NCBI RefSeq assembly: GCF_004005495.1
Contig: NZ_RZYA01000003.1
Span: forward strand, 124,001-188,000
Direction of reading: 5' to 3'
DNA: 64,000 nucleotides
Source of the DNA: Streptomyces antnestii
GTDB lineage: Bacteria; Actinomycetota; Actinomycetes; Streptomycetales; Streptomycetaceae
In this document: in pieces, positions 7,669 to 15,751 of the stretch
How positions within the stretch are numbered: position 1 is the stretch's first letter
Layout of the letters: each line of letters starts with the position of its first letter
Program-made: the position numbers and the translations under genes
Notes under the pieces: generated by a model
Seen by the model: only the letters and a program-made list of their open reading frames with translations
Databases searched by the model: none
What the model was told of the DNA's origin: nothing

Positions 7669-8475
7669 ATGTCTGCCCCCCACCCGCGCGAGGCGCGCAC
7701 CGGAACGGATGTCCGGCTGCTGAGGGCCGCGGTGTTCACCGCGGTCTGCGTCGCGTTGTCCGCGGCAGGACATGTGCTCGCCTCGTGCGCCACCGTCCCC
7801 CTGTGGACGCTGGGCGCCGGGTTCCTCGCGGTGTTCTCGGTCGCGGCTCCGCTCGCCGGGCGCGAGCGCTCGCTGCCGGGCATCGCCGCCGCTCTCGCCC
7901 TCGGCCAGACCGGTCTGCACACGCTCTTCGGAGTGGGCCAGCACGGCACCATGACGATGGCGCAGACCGCGCAGGAACCCTCGGTCGTGGAGCGGGCGGC
8001 ACGCCTCATGTGCGGTACGGGCATGGCGGCGATCAGCCCCGTGCAGGCGCAGCGGATCCTCTCGGACGCCGGGGTCGAACCCGCTTCCGGGCAGGCCGCG
8101 CACGCTCACATGACCGCCGACACGGCCGCCTCCATGCCGATGCTGCCGTCCCTGCCGATGCTGCTCGGGCACCTGCTCGCCGCGGTCGTGGCGGGCTGGC
8201 TGCTGCGGCACGGGGACCTCGCGCTCGGCCGGCTCGTCCGCCTCTCGGCGAACTCGGCGCAGGGAGTCGCCCAGGGGGCGCTCGTCCGCTCCCTGCGCGC
8301 CGCTCTCGCTCTCGTACGCGCGCTCAGGGCGGGGCTGCCGGGCGGGGCGGATGTGGCGCCGCACGTGGTGCCCACGGCGCTCCTCGCGCCGCTTCCCCTG
8401 CGCACGACGGCACTTCAGCACTCGGTGATCAGGCGCGGTCCGCCCGCCGGCGACGCGTTCCGTCTCGCCGCCTGA
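7669..8475 (+). CDS. integral membrane protein, first gene of the copper-handling cluster
   Basis: 268 residues with hydrophobic spans near residues 20-45, 45-65, 70-90 and 155-178. The loop after the third span is rich in Met and His (GQHGTMTMAQ, later HAHMTADTAASMPMLPSLPM), which suggests Cu(I) binding. No named family was recognised. It is followed on the same strand by YcnI, Sco, PCuAC, CopCD and DyP genes, which makes a role in extracellular copper delivery a reasonable inference. The start is close behind TGCGATGAT, and a leaderless or very short 5' UTR is possible. A 236-bp gap with a repeat array separates it from ycnI. Confidence 0.8.
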   Translation: MSAPHPREARTGTDVRLLRAAVFTAVCVALSAAGHVLASCATVPLWTLGAGFLAVFSVAAPLAGRERSLPGIAAALALGQTGLHTLFGVGQHGTMTMAQTAQEPSVVERAARLMCGTGMAAISPVQAQRILSDAGVEPASGQAAHAHMTADTAASMPMLPSLPMLLGHLLAAVVAGWLLRHGDLALGRLVRLSANSAQGVAQGALVRSLRAALALVRALRAGLPGGADVAPHVVPTALLAPLPLRTTALQHSVIRRGPPAGDAFRLAA

Positions 8476-8514
8476 CACGGCACACGTACTCCAGTACTCC
8501 ACGCGGGCCTTGCG

Positions 8515-8580
8515 CCGGTTCTCGGTTTTCCGAGCTCACGAGCTCACGGTTTTCCGAGCTCACGGTTCTCCGGTCTCCCG
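8515..8580. repeat. 16-bp tandem repeats rich in GAGCTC
   Basis: The unit CGGTTTTCCGAGCTCA occurs exactly at 8523-8538 and 8547-8562, with a half unit between and a diverged copy at 8563-8578. It lies about 40 bp after the stop of the membrane protein gene and about 130 bp before ycnI. Confidence 0.75.
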
Positions 8581-8711
8581 GCATCTCCAGTTCGCCGGTT
8601 CCCGCGGGGCGGAGCGGTGTCGTGCGGCACGCGCGCGTGCCCGTCGACAGGCGTGCGCACACCTCACCGTTCGCTGTTCCGCTGAAAAGCCAAAGTGGAG
8701 TGCTTTCTGCC

Positions 8712-9470
8712 ATGAAGAAGATTTCCCGCGTCTCCGTCGTCGGCGGCATCGCCGCGTCCGCCGTCCTGGCACTCTCCGTCCCCGCGTTCGCGCACGTCAC
8801 CGTGCAGCCGGAGGGCGCCGCCGCCAAGGGCGGATACGCCGTCGTGGACTTCAAGGTGCCGAACGAGCGCGACGACGCCGCGACCACCAAGGTCGAGGTC
8901 AACTTCCCGACCGACCACCCGCTGGCGTCGGTCATGCCCGAGCCCGTCCCCGGCTGGACGGCCGAGGTCACCAAGTCCAAGCTCGCCAAGCCGCTCGAGA
9001 TGCACGGCGAGAAGATCGACCACGCCGTCTCCAAGGTCACCTGGACCGCCGACGGCTCCGGCAAGGACAAGGGCATCCAGCCCGGCTACTTCCAGAAGTT
9101 CCCGCTCTCCATCGGCGCCCTCCCCGAGGACACCGACCAGCTCGTGTTCAAGGCGATCCAGACGTACGACAACAAGCAGGTCGTCCGCTGGATCGAGCCG
9201 CAGGAGAAGGGCCAGGCGGAGCCGGAGAACCCGGCGCCCACCCTGGAGCTCACGGCCGCGACGGCCGACCACCACGGGGGTGCCGGCGCCGACGGCGCCA
9301 CGTCGGGTGACGACAAGGCAGCCCCGGCCGCCGCCTCGTCCGGCAGCTCCTCCGACGGCTCCTCCGACAGCGACACCACCGCACGCGTTCTCGGCGTCGT
9401 CGGCATCGTCGTCGGCGCGGCCGGCGTGGCCTTCGGCGTGCTCGCCGGACGCCGTCGCACCAACAGCTGA
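8712..9470 (+). CDS. YcnI-family (DUF1775) copper-associated exported protein
   Basis: 252 residues from MKKISRVSVVGG, with GTGGAG upstream. A Sec signal peptide ends ...VPAFA, giving a mature N-terminus that begins with His (HVTVQPEGA). That histidine is the Cu(II) ligand in the YcnI family. A DUF1775 domain covers about residues 30-175. A Ser/Asp/Ala-rich linker and a C-terminal transmembrane helix ending in GRRRTNS tether the domain to the outer face of the membrane. The neighbours Sco, PCuAC and CopCD support a role in extracytoplasmic copper trafficking. Confidence 0.92.
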   Translation: MKKISRVSVVGGIAASAVLALSVPAFAHVTVQPEGAAAKGGYAVVDFKVPNERDDAATTKVEVNFPTDHPLASVMPEPVPGWTAEVTKSKLAKPLEMHGEKIDHAVSKVTWTADGSGKDKGIQPGYFQKFPLSIGALPEDTDQLVFKAIQTYDNKQVVRWIEPQEKGQAEPENPAPTLELTAATADHHGGAGADGATSGDDKAAPAAASSGSSSDGSSDSDTTARVLGVVGIVVGAAGVAFGVLAGRRRTNS

Positions 9471-9484
9471 ACCAGCCGCGGACA

Positions 9485-9540
9485 GGCACCGGGGTCGGCA
9501 CCACCGCCGGCCCCGACGGCCGCCGGCCGACCCCGGTGCC
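9485..9540. terminator. large inverted repeat between ycnI and the Sco gene
   Basis: The 14-bp arms at 9485-9498 (GGCACCGGGGTCGG) and 9527-9540 are perfectly complementary around a 28-nt GC-rich loop. No U tract follows on the plus strand, so it could be a partial terminator or an mRNA processing and stability element. It sits inside an otherwise continuous gene cluster. Confidence 0.5.
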
Positions 9541-9573
9541 CATCCGCCCGCCTCACATCTGGGACATTTTTCT

Positions 9574-10287
9574 ATGCGCTCTCCCCGTAAGACCTCGCAC
9601 GGCACGACCCCGCACACAGCTCCTCGGCGCGCGCTGCGCGGCAAGGCCCTGCTCGCCGCCGGACTCGTCGCCACCGTGTCGCTGACCCTCTCCGCCTGCG
9701 GCAGCGGCGACGGAAGCAACAAGCCCGTCGCCGAGGTGTCCGCCGAGGCCGGCTCGAACAAGGCCGCGACCGTGCTCGACTCGCCCTTCAAGAAGCCGGA
9801 CCTCGTCCTCACGGACACGCACGGCAAGAAGTTCGACCTGCGCGAGCAGACCAAGGGCAAGCCGACGCTGATCTACTTCGGCTACACGCACTGCCCCGAC
9901 GTGTGCCCCCTGACGATGAGCAACATCGCCGTCGCCAAGAAGGCCCTGCCCAAGGCCGAGCAGGACAAGCTCCAGGTCGTCTTCGTCACCACCGACCCGG
10001 ACCGCGACACCCCGGCCGTCCTGGGCAAGTGGCTCAAGGCCCAGGACCCCGACTTCATCGGCCTGACGGGCGACTTCGCCACCATCCAGGGCGCCGCCCG
10101 GACGATCGGCATCTCCATCGAGCCGACGCAGAAGGACAAGAACGGCAAGCTCGTCTCGATGCACGGCACCCAGGTCATCGCCTTCTCGCCGAAGACCGAC
10201 GCCGGTTATGTCCTGTACGGCGAGGACGCCACCGTCGACGACTACACCAAGGACCTCCCCAAGATCATCAAGGGGGAACAGCCGTGA
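9574..10287 (+). CDS. Sco1/SenC/PrrC-family copper chaperone lipoprotein
   Basis: 237 residues with a lipoprotein signal, ...SLTLSACGSG (lipobox LSAC), so it is anchored outside the membrane by its cysteine. The thioredoxin-like domain (about residues 70-235) has the CPDVCP copper motif near residue 110 and the conserved His in SMHGTQ near residue 195. Sco proteins deliver copper to the CuA site of cytochrome oxidase. In streptomycetes the Sco protein is also linked to maturation of the copper-dependent extracellular oxidase. Its stop overlaps the GTG of the next gene (GTGA), so the two are translationally coupled. Confidence 0.94.
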   Translation: MRSPRKTSHGTTPHTAPRRALRGKALLAAGLVATVSLTLSACGSGDGSNKPVAEVSAEAGSNKAATVLDSPFKKPDLVLTDTHGKKFDLREQTKGKPTLIYFGYTHCPDVCPLTMSNIAVAKKALPKAEQDKLQVVFVTTDPDRDTPAVLGKWLKAQDPDFIGLTGDFATIQGAARTIGISIEPTQKDKNGKLVSMHGTQVIAFSPKTDAGYVLYGEDATVDDYTKDLPKIIKGEQP

Positions 10288-10838
10288 GGCGCGCACCGCT
10301 CGCCCTCGGCGCCATAGCGCTCTCGGCCGGTCTCGCCCTCACCGCCTGCGGCTCCGGCGACCCGTCGGCCTCGGCGTCCTCGAACGGCGGCAAGCCCGCC
10401 GTGAAGGTCGGCGAGGCGTTCATCCCGGCGCCCGCGGGCGGCGACATGGCGGCCGGGTTCTTCATCGTCCACAACAGCGGCGGCGCCGACACGCTCACCT
10501 CCGTGAGCAGTTCGATCGCCGAGCAGGTCACCCTCCACACCACCAAGGGCGGGGTGATGAGGGAGCAGAAGTCCTTCCCCGTCCCCGCCGACGGCGAGCT
10601 CGACTTCGAACGCGGTGGCAACCACCTCATGTTCGAAAACCTGAAGCACACGCCGAAGGAGGGCGACAAGGTGTCCGTGCAGCTGCACTTCGCCAAGTCC
10701 GGCACCGTCAGGGTGACGTTCCCGGTGAAGGCCGCCACGTACAACCCGACGGCGAAGTCGGGCCACACGTCGGCGTCGTCCATGTCGATGTCGTCCATGC
10801 CGTCGGCGCCGTCGCACTCGTCGCACACGTCGCACTGA
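10284..10838 (+). CDS. PCuAC-type periplasmic/extracellular copper chaperone, lipoprotein
   Basis: 184 residues from a GTG that overlaps the Sco stop. The lipoprotein signal ends LALTACGSG. The PCuAC core (about residues 40-150) shows the Met/His ligands of the family: Met in GGDMAAGFF, His in VTLHTT, and the HxM pair in GNHLMF. A C-terminal tail of about 35 residues is rich in Ser, Met and His (SMSMSSMPSAPSHSSHTSH) and gives extra Cu(I)/Cu(II) binding capacity. PCuAC proteins pass Cu(I) to Sco or directly to CuA, and coupling to the Sco gene supports that partnership. Confidence 0.93.
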   Translation: MRRAPLALGAIALSAGLALTACGSGDPSASASSNGGKPAVKVGEAFIPAPAGGDMAAGFFIVHNSGGADTLTSVSSSIAEQVTLHTTKGGVMREQKSFPVPADGELDFERGGNHLMFENLKHTPKEGDKVSVQLHFAKSGTVRVTFPVKAATYNPTAKSGHTSASSMSMSSMPSAPSHSSHTSH

Positions 10839-10852
10839 GGGGCTGACCGTTC

Positions 10853-12850
10853 GTGAAGACCATCGCTCCCCGCTTCCGGCAGCTGTTGCTGCTGCTCCTC
10901 GCCGTCACCGGCGCGCTGCTCGCCGGCGCCGCGCCCGTCTCCGCGCATGCCGCGCTGACCGGGAGCGACCCGAAGCAGGGCGCGGTGGTCGACCAGGCCC
11001 CCACCCGGGTGTCCCTGACCTTCTCCGAACAAGTCGCGATGTCCGACGGTTCCGTACGGGTCCTCGACCCGGCCGGAAAGCGCGTCGACACCGGCAGGAC
11101 GACCGACCTGGGCGGCACGACGTACGGCGTCCGCCTCCACTCGGGGCTCCCCGACGGCACCTTCACCGTCGCCTACCAGGTCGTCTCGGCCGACAGCCAT
11201 CCCGTCTCCGGGGCGTTCACCTTCTCCATCGGCGCCCCCTCCAAGACGAGCGCCGCCCTGCCCGACCAGGCCGCGGGCGGCGGTGTCGTCGGCGCGCTCT
11301 ACGGAGTCGCCCGGTACCTCTCCTACGCCGGCTTCATCCTCACCGTCGGCGGCGCCGCCTTCGTACTCGCCTGCTGGCCGCGCGGAGCGGGGGTGCGCCC
11401 TGTACAGCGGGTCGTGGTGGGCGGCTGGATCACCCTCACCGGCGCGACTCTCGCGCTCCTCCTGATGCGCGGCTCCTATACGGGATCCGGCGCCGTCGGT
11501 GACATCTTCGACCTCTCCCTCCTCGCGCAGGTCCTGCAGACGAAGCCGGGCGCGGCCCTCGTGTCACGCCTCCTGCTCGTGGCCGCCGCCGCCCTCTTCA
11601 TCGCGGTGCTCTTCGGTGCGTACGAAAAGCGAACCGACCCCAAGGAGAAGAAGGACCTGACCTTCGGTCTCGCCATCGGCGGCACGGTCGTCGCCGCGGG
11701 CCTCGCCGCGACGTGGGCGATGGCCGAGCACGCCTCGACCGGCATCCAGGCCGGGCTCGCGATGCCCGTCGACGTACTGCACCTGCTCGCGGTGGCGGCG
11801 TGGCTCGGAGGACTCACCACCCTGCTCGTCGCGCTCTACCGGGCGCCCTCGATCGAGGCGTCGGCCGTCCGGCGGTTCTCGCGGGTGGCGTTCTGCTCCG
11901 TCGCCACGCTGGCCGCGACCGGGCTCTACCAGTCGTGGCGCCAGGTCGGTTCCTGGTCGGCGCTCACCGGCACCCGGTACGGGCAGCTGCTGCTCGTGAA
12001 GCTCGGCCTCGTCGCCCTCCTGGTGGGCGTCGCCTGGATCTCGCGGAAGTGGACGGGCCGTCTCGCCGAGTCCCTCACCGCGGAGGCCACCGGAGCCACT
12101 GTCCTGACACAGGGCACCACTACGGAGAAGCCGGTCACGGTTCCTGCGGCGGGCGACGAGACGAACACTTCGGCCTCCGGCACGAGCGACGGACCGAAGA
12201 CCTCTCGCCCGACCGGCGAGCCGAAGACCTCCCGCACCAGCGACGGCACGAAGCCCTCCGCCCCCGGTGCCGGCGACGACGACAAGCGGGCCGCCCAGCT
12301 CGCGCGGCAGCGGGCCGCCCTCGCCACCGCCCGCGAGAAGCGCATCCGCGACGCCGACCCCGGCCGCTCAGGACTGCGCCGCTCAGTACTCACCGAGGCC
12401 GGCGTGGCCGTCGTCCTGCTCGTCGTCACGACCGTGCTCACATCCACCGAGCCGGGCCGCACCGAGGAGCAGGCCAGGGCGGCCACCGCGGCGGCCTCCC
12501 AGCGGTCGGGTCCCATCGCCCTGAAGCTGCCGTTCGACACGGGCGGTCAGGACGGCAAGGGCCGGGTGCTCCTGGACGTGGATCCCGGGCGCACCGGCAG
12601 GAACGACATGCACGTCTACGTAGAGCGCCCCAACGGAAAGGCGTTCGACATCCCCGAGGTGAAGGTCGCCTTCACGCTGCCCGCGCGGAAGATCGGCCCT
12701 CTCCCGGTCGTACCCGACCACATCGCCACCGGACACTGGAGCGCGAGCGGGGTTCAGATCCCCGGTGCCGGCGAGTGGAAGATCGCGGTCACCGTGCGCA
12801 CCTCCGACATCGACCAAGTGACCGTCTCCAAGAACGTGAAGATCGGCTGA
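10853..12850 (+). CDS. CopC-CopD fusion copper resistance/transport protein
   Basis: 665 residues from a GTG, 15 nt after the PCuAC stop. The signal peptide ends PVSA, leaving the mature N-terminal HAALTGSDP whose histidine is the CopC Cu(II) ligand. A CopC beta-barrel (about residues 32-125) is followed by about eight transmembrane helices (CopD, about 150-400). Then come a Thr/Ser/Lys-rich linker with PKTSR-type repeats (about 420-475), another hydrophobic helix (about 510-530) and a C-terminal extracellular domain. The protein probably binds copper outside and conducts it inward. The C-terminal domain is an addition to the basic CopCD design. Confidence 0.92.
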   Translation: MKTIAPRFRQLLLLLLAVTGALLAGAAPVSAHAALTGSDPKQGAVVDQAPTRVSLTFSEQVAMSDGSVRVLDPAGKRVDTGRTTDLGGTTYGVRLHSGLPDGTFTVAYQVVSADSHPVSGAFTFSIGAPSKTSAALPDQAAGGGVVGALYGVARYLSYAGFILTVGGAAFVLACWPRGAGVRPVQRVVVGGWITLTGATLALLLMRGSYTGSGAVGDIFDLSLLAQVLQTKPGAALVSRLLLVAAAALFIAVLFGAYEKRTDPKEKKDLTFGLAIGGTVVAAGLAATWAMAEHASTGIQAGLAMPVDVLHLLAVAAWLGGLTTLLVALYRAPSIEASAVRRFSRVAFCSVATLAATGLYQSWRQVGSWSALTGTRYGQLLLVKLGLVALLVGVAWISRKWTGRLAESLTAEATGATVLTQGTTTEKPVTVPAAGDETNTSASGTSDGPKTSRPTGEPKTSRTSDGTKPSAPGAGDDDKRAAQLARQRAALATAREKRIRDADPGRSGLRRSVLTEAGVAVVLLVVTTVLTSTEPGRTEEQARAATAAASQRSGPIALKLPFDTGGQDGKGRVLLDVDPGRTGRNDMHVYVERPNGKAFDIPEVKVAFTLPARKIGPLPVVPDHIATGHWSASGVQIPGAGEWKIAVTVRTSDIDQVTVSKNVKIG

Positions 12851-12858
12851 ACCACACC

Positions 12859-14166
12859 ATGGCTGACTCCGAGAACCCGACCGCCTCCACGAACGGGACC
12901 GGCTCCGCGAACCCGACCGCCTCCGCGAACGGGACCGACTCCGGCATCTCCCGACGGCGGCTGCTCGGCACCGCGGGCGCGACCGGCCTCGCCCTGGGCG
13001 CCGTGGGCGCGACCGCCGGGTACGCGACAGCGTCGTCGAACTCGTCCGAGAGCGCCGCGGCCTTGACCTCCCTGGGCTCGGGCCGGGTGATGTTTCACGG
13101 GAAACATCAGCCCGGCATCACGACCCCGATGCAGGCCCGGGGCCATCTGATCGCCTTCGATCTCGCGCCTGGCGCGGGGCGTAAGGAAGCGGCCGCGCTG
13201 ATGCGCCGCTGGTCGGCCACCGCCCGGCGGCTGATGGCCGGCGAGGCGCCGGGTGGCTCCGACACCGACATCGCCCGTGACGCGGGCCCGTCCTCGCTGA
13301 CCCTCACCTTCGGCTTCGGCCACAGCTTCTTCTCCCGTACGGGGCTGGAGAAGCAGCGGCCGACGGCCCTCGACCCGCTGCCGGACTTCTTCTCCGACCA
13401 CCTCGACAAGGCCCGCAGCAACGGTGACCTGTGGGTGCAGATCGGTGCGGACGACGCCCTGGTCGCCTTCAACGCGCTGCGTGCCGTCCAGCGGGACGCC
13501 GGCGAGGCGGCCCGCGTGCGCTGGCAGATGAACGGCTTCAACCGCTCGCCCGGCGCCACCTCGCACCCCATGACCAGCCGCAACCTCATGGGCCAGATCG
13601 ACGGCACCGACAACCCGAAGCCGTCCGACCACGACTTCGACCAGCGGATCTTCGTGCCCGCGTCGGGCGACCCCTCGTGGATGGCCGGCGGTTCGTACGC
13701 CGTCGTACGGCGCATCCGCATGCTCCTCGACGACTGGGAGAAGCTGACGACCAAGGCCCAGGAGGACGTCATCGGCCGCAGGAAGTCCGACGGCGCGCCC
13801 CTGACCGGGGGTACGGAGACCACGAAGCCGGACCTGGAGAAGACGGGCGCCGACGGCAATCTCGTCATCCCGATCAACGCCCACGCCCGCATCTCCCGGC
13901 CCGACCAGAACGGCGGCGCGGCGATGGTCCGCCGCCCGTTCTCGTACCACGACGGGATCGGCCACGACGGGGTCCCGGACGCCGGGCTGCTGTTCGTCTG
14001 CTGGCAGGCGGACCCGCTGCGCGGCTTCGTCCCGGTGCAGCGCAAGCTCGACCGGGGGGACGCCCTGTCGGACTTCATCCGCCACGAGTCGAGCGGCCTG
14101 TTCGCGGTGCCCGGCGGGGCGGCGGAGGGCGAGTACGTGGGGCAGGCGCTGCTCGAGGCCCATTAG
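12859..14166 (+). CDS. dtpA: Tat-exported DyP-type haem peroxidase
   Basis: 435 residues. The N-terminus contains two copies of an NPTASxNGT motif, then a twin-arginine signal (SRRRLLGTAGA) and a hydrophobic stretch to about residue 55. The peroxidase domain shows the DyP hallmarks: GQIDGTDNPKP (the distal GxxDG Asp) near residue 255 and the haem-ligand His in NAHARISRP near 340. DyP enzymes use H2O2. In Streptomyces this gene sits with Sco/ECuC-type copper chaperones and cooperates with the copper oxidase that makes the H2O2. A one-mismatch parS site at 13092-13105 lies in frame (encoding MFHGKH). The start is 8 nt after the CopCD stop. Confidence 0.93.
   Translation: MADSENPTASTNGTGSANPTASANGTDSGISRRRLLGTAGATGLALGAVGATAGYATASSNSSESAAALTSLGSGRVMFHGKHQPGITTPMQARGHLIAFDLAPGAGRKEAAALMRRWSATARRLMAGEAPGGSDTDIARDAGPSSLTLTFGFGHSFFSRTGLEKQRPTALDPLPDFFSDHLDKARSNGDLWVQIGADDALVAFNALRAVQRDAGEAARVRWQMNGFNRSPGATSHPMTSRNLMGQIDGTDNPKPSDHDFDQRIFVPASGDPSWMAGGSYAVVRRIRMLLDDWEKLTTKAQEDVIGRRKSDGAPLTGGTETTKPDLEKTGADGNLVIPINAHARISRPDQNGGAAMVRRPFSYHDGIGHDGVPDAGLLFVCWQADPLRGFVPVQRKLDRGDALSDFIRHESSGLFAVPGGAAEGEYVGQALLEAH
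13092..13105. other. parS-like site (one mismatch) inside dtpA
   Basis: GTTTCACGGGAAAC differs from the streptomycete parS palindrome GTTTCACGTGAAAC at one central base. Flanking bases extend the dyad (GATGTTTC...GAAACATC). It is wholly within coding sequence. Confidence 0.65.
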
Positions 14167-14175
14167 GGTGACCTC

Positions 14176-15111
14176 ATGCCAGCCAGCTACGCGTATCTCG
14201 GCCCTCAGGGAACCTTCACCGAGGTTGCCCTGCGCACGCTCCCGGAGACCGCCACCCGGGAACTCGTCCCGATGGTGTCCGTGCCCGCCGCACTCGACGC
14301 CGTGCGCACCGGTGAGGCCGAGGCCGCGTTCGTGCCGATCGAGAACTCCGTCGAGGGCGGCATCACGACCACCCTCGACGAGCTGGTGGCCGGCGAGCCG
14401 CTGATGATCTACCGCGAGGTGCTGCTCTCCATCACCTTCGCGCTGCTCGTCCGGCCGGGCACGAAGCTGACGGACATCAAGACCGTGACGGCCCACCCGG
14501 CCGCACAGCCGCAGGTCCGCAACTGGATGAAGGCGCATCTGGACCCGGACGTGACGTGGGAGTCGGCCGCGTCGAACGCGGACGGTGCGCGCCTGGTGCA
14601 GGAGGGCCGGTACGACGCCGCGTTCGCGGGCGAGTTCGCGGCGGAGCGCTACGGCTTGGTGCCGCTGGTCACCGAGATCCACGACGCGGAGAACGCGCAG
14701 ACGCGCTTCGTCCTCGTCGGCAAGCCGGCCCGGCCCGCGGCGCCGACGGGCGCGGACAAGACGTCGGTGGTCATCTGGCAGCGCGACGACCACCCGGGCG
14801 CCCTGCTCGAACTGCTCCAGGAGTTCGCGGTACGCGGCGTCAACCTGATGCTGCTGCAGTCCCGGCCGACCGGTGAGGGCATCGGGAACTACTGCTTCGC
14901 CATCGACGCGGAGGGGCACATCTCGGACCGCCGTGTCGGTGAGGCGCTGATGGGGCTCAAGCGGGTCTGCCCCGAGGTGCGCTTCCTGGGCTCGTATCCG
15001 CGGGCGGGCGTCACCGTGGCGGACGTACGGGCTCCGCGGGCGGGGACGACCGACGGCGACTTCATGGCGGCGTCCGACTGGCTCGCGCGGTGCCAGGACG
15101 GGCGTTTCTGA
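14176..15111 (+). CDS. pheA: prephenate dehydratase
   Basis: 311 residues, starting MPASYAYLGPQGTFTE 9 nt after the DyP stop. The catalytic PDT domain covers about residues 1-185, with the TRF motif in AQTRFVLVG near residue 177. The C-terminal ACT regulatory domain (about 198-280) includes the phenylalanine-binding HPGAL element. This is the monofunctional form without chorismate mutase, usual for actinobacteria. It converts prephenate to phenylpyruvate in phenylalanine synthesis and is feedback-regulated by Phe. It probably ends the long plus-strand run beginning with the copper genes, because a good terminator follows at 15130. Confidence 0.95.
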   Translation: MPASYAYLGPQGTFTEVALRTLPETATRELVPMVSVPAALDAVRTGEAEAAFVPIENSVEGGITTTLDELVAGEPLMIYREVLLSITFALLVRPGTKLTDIKTVTAHPAAQPQVRNWMKAHLDPDVTWESAASNADGARLVQEGRYDAAFAGEFAAERYGLVPLVTEIHDAENAQTRFVLVGKPARPAAPTGADKTSVVIWQRDDHPGALLELLQEFAVRGVNLMLLQSRPTGEGIGNYCFAIDAEGHISDRRVGEALMGLKRVCPEVRFLGSYPRAGVTVADVRAPRAGTTDGDFMAASDWLARCQDGRF

Positions 15112-15129
15112 CGCCTGCGGGACGGCCGG

Positions 15130-15156
15130 AAGGGCGCCTTCGGGCGCCTTTTCCTC
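15130..15156 (+). terminator. intrinsic terminator after pheA
   Basis: AAGGGCGCC, loop TTCG, GGCGCCTTTT forms a 9-bp stem (one G-U pair) followed by T-rich sequence, 19 bp after the pheA stop. Confidence 0.8.
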
Positions 15157-15751
15157 TGTCTTGAGAGCCGGTCCTACCTGCTGATTTTCGTCATCCACAG
15201 AAGTTATCCACAGGCGGGCGTCTCGACCTGGGGACAAGTCGACACCATCTCCCTACATGGTCGACAAATCGCCCTACAGCCCGCAAGTCCCTCCACAGGG
15301 GCCCACGTCACCCCTCGTCCACTCTTTTCCTTTGATCAATCCTATAGAGCGAACCATTTCCACTCGAAAGTGAGTGTGACAGGGGTTTCGATCGGGAATC
15401 CTTCGCCGGGCATGCGGCTTTCGGAACGATCTCTTCCGGCATCCACAGATCTTTCGCACAGCCTGTGGATAACTCTCGGAGGGGTCACAATCCTGTGGAC
15501 AACCCGACTCTCAAGTCCCCTCCCGCGCAAGGAGATTCGGTCAATCGACCGTGCCGCATCTGCCCCGTTCCGGGGAATGGAACCCTTTTCATTGACCGGC
15601 GTCCACAGCGTCCGACCGATCCCGAGAAGATCCATTTCGGCCGCGCTCCAGGTCGGAGCCGCACGGAATTCATATTCCGGCAAATCGGGCATAAGGCAAC
15701 GCACGGGATATCGGTTCGTGTGGCGGAACCGCGCACCGGTAGCCTTGAGGG
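15157..15751. other. 595-bp AT-richer intergenic region with a cluster of DnaA boxes
   Basis: Exact matches to TT(A/G)TCCACA lie at 15204-15212 (plus), 15464-15472 (minus, TTATCCACA) and 15494-15502 (minus, TTGTCCACA). One-mismatch sites lie at 15191-15199 (TCATCCACA) and 15229-15237 (minus, TTGTCCCCA). Weaker xxxTCCACA sites lie near 15289, 15439 and 15599. No open frame here looks coding. The serS promoter must also lie in this region. Replication control is the natural reading: titration of DnaA, as reported for S. coelicolor DnaA-box clusters. It is not oriC, because dnaA and dnaN are absent. Confidence 0.7.

Noticed and set aside
12754..15237. An 827-codon minus-strand frame across dtpA and pheA
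   Set aside because: It spans two confident genes and a terminator, has repetitive low-complexity composition and no start signal.
15157..15751. The pheA-serS DnaA boxes as the replication origin oriC
   Set aside because: No dnaA or dnaN flank it, and box number and spacing are far below a Streptomyces oriC. A titration or regulatory cluster fits better.
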